DNA of 64,000 nt, from the NCBI GenBank assembly GCA_021495925.1, contig JAKEKT010000001.1, positions 1,116,001 through 1,180,000 on the forward strand, read 5' to 3'. The notes below the pieces were generated by a model, which searched no databases, was not told the DNA's origin, and was given only the letters and a program-made list of their open reading frames with translations. The translations under genes and the position numbers were made by a program. Below, piece after piece: positions 11,965 to 23,303 of the stretch; the first letter of the stretch is position 1, and every line of letters starts with the position of its first letter. This DNA comes from Diplodia intermedia (taxonomy: Eukaryota > Ascomycota > Dothideomycetes > Botryosphaeriales > Botryosphaeriaceae).

Positions 11965-13909
11965 ATGCGCATCACGAGCCTCGCAGCCGCATGGCTCGCC
12001 GTCTTTGCTGCCCAGTCGTCAGCCCTAGAGGCCAACAAAATTCTTTGGGGGGCCGACGGGCCAGCAGGACACCACATTAGTACTGTGGTTAAGCGTCAGG
12101 CATCCACTTCCACTTCCACCTCTTCGACCAGCACCAAGAAGGCCGACGCTGCGTGCACCAACGGGCCCTTGACCAGGAACTGCTGGTCCAATGGTTATTC
12201 AATCGTGACCGACTTTGACCAGAAGTGGCCTACCACTGGCAATACCGTCTCCGTAAGCTGCTCTTCCGTCGAGCAGACTTGAATCCCACTGACTCGGACA
12301 TGACAGTACACCCTGGACATCACCAACAGCACCTGCAATCCTGATGGCGGCCCGAGTCGTCCATGCCTGATGTTCAACAACAAGATCCCTGGCCCGACGC
12401 TTTATGCGAACTGGGGAGATATGATCTCTGTCACCATCAACAACAAGATGCCCAACAACGGTACCAGCGTTCACTGGCACGGTGTTCGCCAGTACAACAC
12501 CCCCACTCAGGACGGTGTCAACGGCATCACTGAATGCCCGCTTGCCCCCAATGACTCCAAGACATACCTGTTCCGCGCAACCCAGTTCGGCACCACCTGG
12601 TTCCACAGCCACTTCTCCGCCCAATATGGCGACGGTGCCGTAGGCCAACTCGTCATCAACGGTCCCGCCTCCTCCAACTACGATCTCGATCTCGGCACCT
12701 ATACTGTAACCGACTGGTATTACCGCACCGCCTACCAGATAGAAGACAACTTCAACGTAGCCTTGCAGGGAGGCAAGGCTGGTCCACCAGGCGACACCAT
12801 CCTTGTCAATGGCACCATGAAGTCTCAAGATGGCACCGCCGGTGCGTACAGCAGGGTGAACAACCTCCAGCCCGGCAAGAAGTACCGTCTCCGTCTTATC
12901 AACACTTCGGTGGACAACAACATCTGGGTTTCCCTTGATGGCCACAACTTTACAGTCATCACTTCCGATTTCGTCCCGAGCAAGCCGTGGACCACCAACT
13001 GGCTGCTTATGGCAATCGGCCAGCGTTACGACGTCATCTTCACCGCCAGCTCCAAGGTCGATAACTATTGGTTCCGTGCTGAGGTTGCTACTGCTTGCGC
13101 CAGCGCCAACAACCACTACGGCCGAGGTGTGTTCAGCATTGCGGGAGCTGCTGCCGGTGATCCCGTCGACAGTGCCTCAAGTATACCCGGCGGATGCACC
13201 GAGCCTCTTCCTACGCCCTACGTTTCCAACACCGTCCCCAACTCAACCTTCCTTAGCCAAGTCAAGACCCTCAGTGTCGATCTGACGACGGCCAATGTCT
13301 CTACCAACCAGCAAAACATCGTCTTCTGGGGCATCAACATGACTGCCATTGATATCGACTGGGAGAAGCCAACGCTGCAGTATGTCATCGACAAGAATAC
13401 CAGCTACCCTCAAGTGTACAACTTGATTGAACTGCCCAACGAAGGTATTTGGACCTACTGGATCATCCAAGAAACTCCCGGCACTCCTCAAATCCCGCAT
13501 CCGATTCATTTGCACGGCCACGACTTCTACGTAGTCGGCAGGGGCTCTGGCGTCTTCGATATCAGCACCTCCCCCTCGACATTCAACTGGAACAATCCTA
13601 CTCGCCGTGATGTTTCACTGCTGCCCGGCGGCGGCTGGCTGGCGCTTGCCTTCCCGACTGACAACCCCGGAGCCTGGCTCATGCACTGCCATATTGTGAG
13701 TTGCCGTTATCCATTTGTTAGACTGAGACAGAGTACTAATGTTTCAATTCCTGCAGGCATGGCACATCAGCGAGGGTCTTGGAGTCCAGTTCCTTGAAGC
13801 TAAGGATCAGATTCAAGGTCTCAACACCGCCGCATGGCAGCAGACCTGCACGAAGTGGGACACATACTGGAAGACCAGTAAATACCCCAAGCAGGACTCT
13901 GGCCTTTGA
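11965..13909 (+). CDS. secreted ascomycete laccase (multicopper oxidase)
   Basis: Oxidises phenolics with reduction of O2 to water, outside the cell. Exons 11965-12252, 12307-13695 and 13757-13909 give 609 aa. A signal peptide (about residues 1-20) precedes a short propeptide ending in the Kex2-type site VVKR, then a Ser/Thr-rich stretch. All four copper motifs are intact: HWHG at 152-155, HSHF at 196-199, HPIHLHGHDF at 494-503 and HCHIAWH at 556-562. The last is interrupted by intron 2 and is restored exactly by splicing. Cys557 is the T1 ligand; the residue ten positions on is Leu567, so the axial position looks like the non-coordinating leucine type. The protein ends in DSGL, the C-terminal plug of ascomycete laccases. 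The many N-glycosylation sequons fit secretion. The substrate (lignin phenols, melanin precursors or others) cannot be read from sequence. Confidence 0.95.
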
Positions 13910-15938
13910 AGAAGCGGCCACTTGTCGCATGCGTAAACTTTTTTTTTCGGTGGTTCCTTTACATGCATATGGGGGGTTTTGGAGTTTGCGTGAAAGACCT
14001 GGCACACGCATGGGTTTATTCCTCTACTGTATATTCAGTCGTTTCTACTTGTGAATATTATTATATTTCCACACTGGACTCCAAAGCCTGCTTAGTTTTT
14101 GGGAATCAACATGCGATGGCAATACCATGCACGCAAGATGAGCCGCACTAAGCTCGGTCCTCGCAACCAACCCACGACTGGTCAGGAGACTTATTTCACA
14201 TCAAATGCATGTATCATAGCTTTTACACGCCAAATTAGTATCGGAGATGTAACCAACAAGTCCGAAGCACAGCCGCAACCAAGCCATGCGCCTCGCTGCG
14301 GTACCAAAGTCGCGGCTGAACGACAACACATGCATATCAACCCCGCCGATGTGCAAGATTGGAGGTATGTTTCCTACCGACGGTGAATTATGTTTCGGAT
14401 CCTCCCGTGAAGTAATCGGCACCCTCGGCCGAGGCAGGTTCTCGCGGATTTGCCGCTTGACTACTCACACGCCGAACCGCACCTCCCCAATCGGAGATTC
14501 GGCTTAAGTGCCAAAGGGGAAAAGCAATAAAACCCATTGCTTTCTTGCTGCTCATATATTGACGTTTCGATATCAGACGCCAGAGCTCATTGGATCACTC
14601 ACGCTTGGCGTCTGACGGGCTGCGGCATTTTCACAAGCCTGGAAGCAACTTACAACGGCGAGATCACATCTTTCAAGGTGATACGCCACCCTATGTCTTA
14701 CCTAGGTAGTTAGATAGCGCTTCCTGCAGAATCAAAAAGGGTGATGGCAGGCTACGCTACGATGCTGAGTGCGGCGGCGGTACTGCCTAAAAATACGCTT
14801 ATCGTGTCTTATTTTTGCTTAGCCGACAGCTAGCTCGGGTAGGGCGATCTTCTACAGTGACGGTACGGGAAGTAGTGGCATGCATGGATTAGTTCTTGAG
14901 AGCAAAAGAGCGGGTGAGCTAATGCGGAGCGAGGGATCCTGCAGTGGCGGAAATATCCACCAGCTTGGCAAAATCGAGGCTGAGAGAGACTGATCGAACC
15001 CCGATTGGTCGGCGTACTAGCTTTTTGTTTTTGTTTTTGCTGACAGGCACAGGAGATATATGCGTATGCTATTTGTGTCGTCTGCACACATGCATGTGAT
15101 AGGAAGGCCAATGGCACATGTACCATTGACCATGCTGACGTCCTGCTTTTTTCAGCTGAAACACTCGTCACCCGGGATCGTTCAGTTCAGTTGTCATGAC
15201 GCATGGCGTGTGAGACACGTGCGAAAATCGGAAGTGTGCCGTGCCGTGTGAGGCTGGCATGATTTGTGCTACCGTTCTTCCAAGACTACATGCGAGATTG
15301 GATGTGAGAGCTCACTTCCAGGGATTGCTTCGTTATGCTGGTTGGGTATGGCGTTCTTCTCTTGGACTTTCTGAGACTGCGGCCGTCGAAGCTCGGTGGC
15401 ATTTCGACTTGGGCTGAGGCAAGAAAACAGTAGTGGGCGCATCTCACTGTTGGGGTCAGACTATGGCTGGGCCAGAAGCGTAAGCAGTACGAGCGGGCGT
15501 ATTTGACTGAGTTGAATTCCCCATTCCTTCGCAGGCTTGTCTCTATGACTTTTGTTTTGGCAGGTACTCTTACACTCCGAAGAATATTGATAGACGCCGT
15601 CTCCAACATTCAATCTCCGCTGGTCCACAGGTCAACGGGATTCCCCAGTCTCTCCCGAGTCCGTACAAGCAACTCCTACGCCAACGAGAACGAACGCACA
15701 GGCTGATTCCTGGTGGCTGTGCCAAGCCGAAATACGTCCAAGAAAGGAAATGAGAGATGTGCCAAACAAATGTGACAAAATAGAAGATAGGCGGTCTTTG
15801 CCAGAACGTAAATGGCCGCCTAGATTATCAACGGGGGTAGCTCCCTGCCCACAAGAACGTGGAAGTTCTACAGGAAGGTGAAGGTAATGAAATGGGCCAA
15901 TCACCCCCAAGATTCCCCAGTGCTCGACTCCAAGTTAC
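13910..15938. other. convergent intergenic region
   Basis: Lies between the 3' ends of laccase and RIB3. It holds a 10-bp perfect inverted repeat (see entry at 14573) and a TACCTAGGTA palindrome near 14700. The ORFs present are short and unrecognised. It may contain decayed repeat sequence, but I cannot identify any element. Confidence 0.45.
14573..14615. repeat. 10-bp perfect inverted repeat with short loop
   Basis: Arms TCAGACGCCA and TGGCGTCTGA are separated by about 23 nt. It could form a hairpin or be a dyad binding site; nothing nearby shows which. Confidence 0.5.
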
Positions 15939-16777
15939 CTAGTAGTCGACGCCCACAACACCTTCGAGCTTGCCCTCAGTGTCCTCGACGTAGCGTACCA
16001 GGTCCTCGATGGTGCACACCTTGATGCCGAACTTCTTGCCAAAAGCCAAGCAGTCGTCCCTCCTCATCATGCCGCCGCCGACGCGCTCAGCCACGCCCTC
16101 CTTCTCCTCGCCGTCGGTGATGAGCTCACAGATGACGCCGACCTCGGGCAGTTTTGCCAGCCGGCACAGTTCCGTGGCCGCCTCGGTATGGCCGCGCCTC
16201 TGTCTGACGCCACCGTCGCGCGACTGCAGCGGTAGGATGTGGCCGGGCCGCCTGAAGTCCTCGGCAGTGGCGCTATCGTCGGCGAGCAGGCGGCAGGTCA
16301 CGCTGCGGTCGGCGGCGGAGATGCCGGTAGAAATGCCGTGGCGGGCGGAGGCGTCGACGGAGACGGCATAGGCGGTGCGGTTCGGGTCGGCGTTGTCGAC
16401 GACCATCTGCGGCAACGATAGCTTCTTGGCGCGCGCGGCTGTCACCGGGGCGCAGATGTAGCCGGATGTGTAGCGGATCATGAAGGACGCCTTGGCGGGG
16501 GTGAGGGCGGAGGCGGCGATGATGAGGTCGCCTTCATTTTCGCGCGAGGGCGAGTCGAGCACGATGGCGAAGTCGCCACGGCCTGTGGGAGAGAGAGTCA
16601 GTCAATGCGCCAGCAACGAACGCGGCGAGGAGCGTAGGTAGAGAACGAGAGGTACGCGGGGTGCAGGCGGGGAGAGGTGGGCGCACCGAAGGCTTCTATC
16701 ACGTCCGGGATGGGATCGAAGGCGGGATGGGCGTCGGTGCCATTGACGGCAGGCGCATCGGTTGCGGTGGTTGCCAT
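15939..16777 (-). CDS. RIB3: 3,4-dihydroxy-2-butanone 4-phosphate synthase
   Basis: Converts ribulose 5-phosphate to 3,4-dihydroxy-2-butanone 4-phosphate plus formate, the four-carbon branch of riboflavin synthesis. Exons 16777-16687 and 16582-15939 give 244 aa, close to the usual size of the fungal monofunctional enzyme. Splicing restores the start of the domain, FGRGDFAIVLDSPSRENEGD, which contains the acidic metal- and substrate-binding cluster (the ENEGD acidics). Further family signatures are FMIRYTSGYICAP, SARHGISTGISAADRS, RRPGHILPL and RRGHTEAATELCRLA. No GTP cyclohydrolase II domain is fused, unlike many bacterial RibBA proteins. The intron is 104 nt, twice the local norm. The promoter side faces the MCU gene. 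Confidence 0.96.
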
Positions 16778-18024
16778 TGTGAATGAGGGGTGCGGGCGAG
16801 GGGGATCAGAGCGCGGCTCCGGAATATGTACAGGCAGATATTATTCGGCGGGCGGTTCTCGACGGTGTTGTAATCCAGGCACGGTCCACCTTCGGTGTTG
16901 TTGCTTATGAGAGCCGGCGGAACTTTTTGTCAGCGTGCGGAAGGACGGCGAAGGGCTGCGGAGTGCAAACGAAGAGACGGGATTGCGGCGGAATAAGAAG
17001 AGCTGCGGCGGAGGACGAGCATGATGGTGGAGCTTGATGGAGGGCCGAGTCATTACTGAAAGCAGAATTGGCCGTTGCTGTCTCCGCGCTCCCGGTCGAG
17101 GCCGACAGACCCCTCTTCGCATTCCCGCGTGCTGCCGCTTAGCCCGGCCTCGGCCGCTGTCTGGCTCCCGACCGATGCCGACCGACAATCCTCGACCAAG
17201 CACACGCGGCGACACGCACCCGTCCTGAGCGATCGCCAATCCTGCGACAAAGGAGAGTCTCACTTTTGCCTCGCTATACGCTTAGGGGCAAGACCGGCAT
17301 CCCCACATCTCGAAGAAACAAACTAAGCCGGAGCCGGTCGCGTGCACGTGTTTCTGAGCAGTACAAACGCTTGCAACACAAAACAGGATCAACACTCCGG
17401 CCATGGTGCGTGTTGGGCGGCCTGCATGGAAACGGCCCTGGAAATCTCCAGCTTACTCCACTCGCCGTCTAAGGTGTTATTAGGTCTTCTGAAGACGGTA
17501 ATGACACGACATCTTTTGCGCGACGCCTAAAGAGCATTTGGGGTCGATAAGGGGGGACCATGGCGCTATAAAGGCGTGCCCAGGTCCGCCCACCGAAGGC
17601 GTCGTGCTAGCCCGAACATGTGGCCTGAGGTATCAGGCTTGGCCTGTTCTTCGCTCAAGCGGTTTCCCCTTGGGAGGACTTCAGGCCCACGGATGCAGGT
17701 GAGCGGGTGCCTGAATGGAGAGGCCTCCAGACAGTCCGACGATGGTAGGGTAAAGAAGGATTCTAGAAGCGTGTCGGGCCGATTGGGCTTAGGGTGTGGT
17801 GTTGAACAGGGACAGCCGAGGCGCCGTGTCGATCATTAGCCCAGTAAACAATGACGTCGTTGGGGCTTTGTTCCCTGTCGTCGCATCCTGGACAATTGCA
17901 TGTCAACTTGCGCACTGCATAGCCACATTACCTCACACGCCTCTCGAAAGCCTCTGGACTATGCACCACCACGCTCCTTACTCTTGAACGCCGGCAAAAT
18001 CCAAGAAACACCCGGCGCGAAACC
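16778..18024. other. divergent intergenic region, RIB3 / MCU
   Basis: 1.25 kb between two start codons on opposite strands. Presumably it carries both promoters. ORFs here are short and low in complexity. No repeat or RNA gene recognised. Confidence 0.5.
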
Positions 18025-19783
18025 ATGCAGCCTCGGATCTTCCATTGCGCTGCGCGAGCGGCTCCCATCGCCAGGACCCCTGCTTTGTCGTCGCAGCTTC
18101 GCCTCTCCTGTCTCCCCGCGTCGCCGTCATACCACTCCCCCGTTCTGGCGCGTCGCAATGCCTGGAGGCTGTTCACTTCGACACGGAATGCCTTCCTCCA
18201 GGAGAGACCGGGCATCAGCTCGAATTCGCAACCAGCATCCGACCTGAACAACAACGTCACCGAGGAGGAAAACGCAGACTTTGACCAAAAGGTCGCAGAG
18301 GACAAGGGAAAGCAGATTCGCACACCGTGGCATCGCGAAGGCTCCGACGTACCACCAGTCGGCCGCCAGCGCTCGGCTGGTGCCATGACAAAGGGTAGGC
18401 GACCTGACACTCTTCTGGCAACAACGATGCTGACGGGCTGGATATCTAGGGAAATTGCTCACCACCCCTAGTCGGATGCTGAAGCTGATCCTTCCACTCA
18501 CCACCAAGGACTACAACAGCGACCGCAAAGACGTCGAGCCACTCGCACTCCTAGTACACCCCCAGCAGCCACTTTCGTACCTTGAGCGCCTGATCCAATC
18601 TGAGCTTCCCACAATCAATAAGGAGGGCAAAGAAAGAGTACCAGAGGTGCACTTCCGGGCCGAGGACTCGACACAAGACTCAAAGGATCCCCCGAAGAAG
18701 ACCAAAGTAGCGGACCCGAAGAAGCGCGAGGACCACGACCCCGATGACCACGACGACCACCTCGAGACTCCCGATGAGCTGAGAATTGATGGAGTCACCC
18801 ACAAGACCGGCAAGCTTAACCGTAAAACTGCGGAAGAGGTATGTTTACATAGGGCGGCGCGCATCAATCAATTTGGTAGCTCATGATAACTAGGCCAAAC
18901 GTCTTCGTGGCGGCGCCGGCGAAGGTGGCGTCGAATCATACAGCGGCCTCGGCCACGAAGCACCCGCAGATACCGAAGCAGAACGCCGCTTCGTACGCTG
19001 GTCCAAGTCTACGGAAATCGGTGACTTCATTCGAGACGCTGCCCGCGGCCAGGAGTTCGCCGTTGAGATCGAAAATGCGCCGCACGACATTAGAATAGGG
19101 GTCCCCAGCTTCAACGACCGCACATACTATTTGCGCATGCGTCTTCGCTCAACAAGCAAGAAGATCGCGCACCTGGCAGACATCAAGAAGGAGTGCGACC
19201 AACTCGCTCACAAGGGCGCACAGCGTGTTGCACTTGGCGGACTGGGTCTTGTGGTCGCATGGTGGGGAACTGTCTACAAGCTCACGTTCGGCACCGATTT
19301 GGGCTGGGATGTCATGGAGCCAGTGACGGTAAGCCAATTGTGAAACGCCGATACCCGAGCAGCCCAAACCTAACGAATGTCTCTTAGTATCTTGTCGGAC
19401 TCAGCACCCTGATAGGCGGTTATGTGTGGTTCCTCTACCACAACCGCGAGGCTTCTTACCGATCAGCCATGAACATCACGGTCTCGCGTCGCCAGCACAA
19501 ACTATACAACGACCGTGGCTTTGAATTGGAGAAGTGGCAGACTTTGATTGAGGAGGCCAATGCTCTTCGTAAAGAGATCAAGCTGATTGCCGACGAATAT
19601 GGTAAGGCGCCCTTGTTTAGCATCCCTGTTCTCTTCAATGTCTGCTAACACATGAAAGACGTCGAGTGGGAGGAGCTAGCGGATGAAAACAACCAGAAGG
19701 TCGTCGAAGCATTGCGCAAGGACCGGAGGAGGAAGGAGAATGGCGGTAAGAAGCCCGGCAAGGATGACGAGGGTGACGATTAG
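18025..19783 (+). CDS. mcu: mitochondrial calcium uniporter (MCU) pore subunit
   Basis: Inner-membrane Ca2+ channel subunit. Exons 18025-18394, 18450-18838, 18894-19328, 19388-19601 and 19659-19783 give 510 aa. The N-terminus is rich in Arg, Ser and Ala with few acidic residues (MQPRIFHCAARAAPIARTPA), as expected of a mitochondrial presequence. A soluble N-terminal domain follows, containing an Asp/His-rich low-complexity insert at about 212-233. Two transmembrane helices (around GLGLVVAWWGTVYKL and LVGLSTLIGGYVWFLY) flank the selectivity-filter signature WDVMEPVTY at 391-399. In it Asp392 and Glu395 are the ring residues of the family's W-D-x-x-E-P motif. The fourth exon junction falls inside this motif, between Thr398 and Tyr399, and splicing restores it exactly. 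The C-terminus is a coiled coil followed by a charged tail. No EMRE or MICU gene is in the window. Confidence 0.93.
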
Positions 19784-20306
19784 ACATGCAAGAAGAAAGC
19801 CGACGGACTTGACCCGCACAAATTGAGGAGAATCACCGCATGCGTGGGCGTATGGGAAGATACCCGATGTAGACCTGGGTTGGGAAGTTTGTGTTCAGCG
19901 TAGAAAGTGTAGCGTCCATACTAAGAGACAGCATTTATAGCGAGCCGGACTTTACGTGGTACAAAGAGAGAAGGGCGAAGCACGAGCAAACACCAAGAGA
20001 GACGGGACCGAAGTACATGTAGATCGATTTTAATACCAAGCGCCTCCAACGAGATCAAAAGACCAATCGCCCGTATTTTATATCAAATTCGGATCAGGTG
20101 CCTTCAAAGGACTCGTCTGTTTTGGCGGGTTGTTTCGGGATGATCAATATCATTCGGCAGGGAGGAAGTTCATGGAATATCGTAACTAGGAAAGAGACTG
20201 TCGTCCAGGCGTCCACGGGAGATGGCGGTACCTCTCCGGTAAGAGTAATGGAAAGGCTCCCCTTCCATGCCAGAAACCACCACCACCAACACCCAGCCGA
20301 TCGGCC
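19784..20306. other. convergent intergenic, MCU / P450
   Basis: 523 bp holding two 3' UTRs; no other feature seen. Confidence 0.6.
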
Positions 20307-22087
20307 TCAAGCCTGATACCTGCGGACGCGCAACCGCATCCCATGCGCCGGCTTCGTCGTCACCACGCCCGCGGGCACGACGTCCCTCTCGTCCATGGCC
20401 AGCGACCACTCGAACCGGCCCACAAACGCCGCCACCAGCGCCCGCAGCTCGGCCTGCGCGAACTTCTGGCCGATGCAGCTGCGCGGCCCGTGCAGGAACG
20501 TCAGCAGGCAGTAGTTGCTGGACGCGCCGCCGTGGTTGTTCGCGCGGCGGCAACCGCCCGTTTCGGCATCCTCGTCGATCCAGCGCTCCGGCCTGAAGCG
20601 CTCGGCGTCGGCGCCCCACAGCGCGGGCGAGCGGTTGATGGCCCACGGCGCGAGCAGCACCTGCGTGCCGCGCGGCAGGCGCTGCCCGCCGGCGTGCGTG
20701 TCGCGCGCCGCGTTGCGCAGCGTGACGGGCACCGTCGGGTACAGGCGCGTCGTCTCGTGGCAGACGCCGTTGAGGTACGGCATGCCGTTCTCGAGCCGCT
20801 CGGCCAGCGTCGCGGCGGAGGCGGACGAGGGGCGGGAGAGCTCGGGGGAGAGGTTGGCGAGGACTTCGGCGCGGAGGCGGGACTGCGCGGCCGGGTGCAC
20901 GGCGAGGAGGTAGCAGACCCAGGTGAAGGCCGAGGAGGTGGTTTCGTGGCTGCGGGGCTGGCCGTTAGTTCTGTTTCCGGCGGCTGGTTCGTTGGGTGCC
21001 TGTGGTGGGAGAGAAGGGGGCTTACCCGGCGGCGAGGAAGGTCAGGAGTTGATCGATCAGCATGTCGTCGCCGAAGAGGTTCGACCTCATCATCACCGAT
21101 AAGATGTCCTTTGGCTGCTCTTCACCCTCGGCCTTGGCGGCGGCTTTCTTGTCGATCAGGAGCTGCCGGCAGATCTGCTTCAGCCGGGCGGTGGTGTCGC
21201 GCATCACCTCGTTGATCCGCCACGGCAAGACCTTGACGATGCGCTCCAAGCCAAGGAGGTGGAGGGTGAAAAAGGCGGCCTTCTCTCTTGTGGGCTCGAG
21301 CACCTCCTCGTACGTGGCCACGAGCGGGTCGTCGGAGTTCTTGAGCGCGTTGAAATCACGCCCGAGCGCGGCCAGGCCGATGATGTCGAGAGTCACCTTG
21401 GTGGACCAGTGGTTGATCTCTACGACGGGGTCATCCTGCACTTCGGCCGCCACGGCGTCGGTCAAGGCGACGGCCTTGGTCCAGAAGACCGGATAGAGCT
21501 CCTTGATATGGCGGAAGCTGAAGGAAGGCATGATGTTCTTGCGCTGGAACCGGTGCTCGTCGCCCTCGACGATGATCAGCCCGTCGCCGAGGATGCGGCG
21601 TAGGAAGCTGCGTAGCGGCGTCGGCTTCACAAAGTCGTAGCTGTTGTGCACGAGCACATCGGCGATGGTGCGCGGATGCGTCGGAACGATGCGGTCGACG
21701 TTGAAGAAGCCGCGGAAGCGGATGAGGCCGTCGTTGGGAATCGTCTTAACCCAGTTGAGGATTTCGCTGCCCGGGGGCCTGAACATGACGGCGGGGCCAT
21801 TGGCGATGATGGGGTATCTTGGCTACTCAAGTTAGAAGGCGCGTAGGAACGGTTTGGCAAAGCAATCTTACCACAGGCCCGGGAAGATGGCGGAAGGGGC
21901 TGAGAAAGAATGGATATATCAACACCTTATAAAACGCCCATAGGGAGAAGTTGATAGCAACCAAAATCAGAACAATAGGGGTGATGGGAACTCGAAGGCT
22001 CTGATCAGGGATGAACTGTTTCACCAGAAGGGCTTCTGGCGCTGAAAGTAGGACCAGCTTGGCGGAGAGCGGTAGATCGATGGCCAT
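20307..22087 (-). CDS. cytochrome P450 monooxygenase, membrane-anchored
   Basis: Exons 22087-21872, 21822-21026 and 20949-20307 give 551 aa. One N-terminal membrane segment (about 37-60) is followed by the proline hinge FRHLPGPVPRYP, which is restored by splicing. The I-helix oxygen-binding motif reads AAGHETTSS across intron 2. The K-helix ExxR is in CHETTRLYP. The PERW motif is FRPERW, and the heme loop FLHGPRSCIGQ has the iron-ligating Cys at about residue 496. All hallmark residues are present, so the enzyme should be functional. Phrases such as FQRKNIMPSFSFRHI suggest a fatty-acid-hydroxylase-like (CYP4-like) E-class enzyme, but I do not assign a CYP family or substrate. Codon use in the last exon is very GC-rich. 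No biosynthetic backbone gene lies nearby. Confidence 0.92.
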
Positions 22088-23303
22088 TGTGCAGGGTGTG
22101 TAGCTACAAGTGCTAGGATTGAACTCGACGCGACGGCAACAGTCGACTGCTCTGTATATCTTCAAGTCTCGGAGGCGACACATGTCATAAATAGGCAGCC
22201 CGCGGTGCCTCGGTCGCCATGATCGCCATGAGATCACGTCCCAGGCTTGCTGGATTGAAAGTGAGTGGCCAATGGACGTAAGAGTAGCAACTTGGCGAGA
22301 CACTACGGCCGTAATCAGGCTCTGATCCGGCCTTCATTGCCTAAAGGAAGCAAAATCCGGGGTATGGTGCGGGCGATCAGAAAGCTTATTGGCACCAACC
22401 TCGGCTCGTGTCCAGGCATCCGCACCGCCACTGCCGTACCTGCTGCCTGGAAACTGGCTGTCCTCCAGGCAACATTATTTTCTGAGTTATCATTGGCGCT
22501 CCCCGACTAAAAACGGACTCTGGATCGGCTCCAATGTTAAACTGAGCCAAATGCAGAACAGCAACCTTTTGCATGTGTGCATGTAGACGGGTGACTGGAG
22601 TAAGCATGTGCCTGCTGGTCGAAAGTGAGTGCAGGTAATGGATTGGGCCAAAACATCATGGAGACCGTGAAGACTGACAAAGTTGAGCAGTAAATTCGGT
22701 AAAAAAAAAATCAAGGGTCTGTGAGAAAGAGAGAGGTTGTCCAAGTCATGCGAGGGGTGGAGCGAGAGGATTGGGAAATGTGCAGCTGGGCGAAAATTGA
22801 GCTGCATGCAAATGTCGCGTGGCAAGGATGTACTGGTGGTGAATTTTGGGGGGTTCGTACAGCGTGTACACGCACGTGGGGCGTGTGTTAGGGGCCATGG
22901 TGCTGATTGACATAACGATAGGTGGGAGAAAGTCGAAGGGGAGTTGATCCCTGCGGTCGGGCGGGGAGGCTGATTGTTTCTCCATGACCGCTACATGCAC
23001 GTGACTTGGTGATAAGCCCGTCCGTGCCTTGGACGCGACCGCGCCGGTCCGTCTTACTTTAGGCTCCACGGCTCGCTCCTTCCACCCTCGTCGCCCTCGG
23101 CTTTCGCCGCATACATACCGATTCTGGCCTGCAAACCACGGCGACGCACAGGCATTGGCCGGGATTTCTTCACCAAGCGCGGCATTCCTACGCATTACGT
23201 CAAGTCCACGTCCACATCCACCCCTGCCCGCCGCAAGAAGCTGCGTTGCCACACTTTAGCGTCGCCACGCCCGCGCCGTATAGATACACCCCGACATCCA
23301 GCC
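22088..23303. other. divergent intergenic, P450 / F-box gene
   Basis: 1.2 kb between opposite start codons. ORFs are short and unrecognised, and a poly-A run lies near 22700. No repeat family or RNA gene recognised. Confidence 0.5.

Noticed and set aside
14980..15030. tRNA-like B-box (GGTTCGATC on minus)
   Set aside because: Flanking bases do not form a T-arm stem, and no acceptor stem, anticodon arm or A-box could be drawn.
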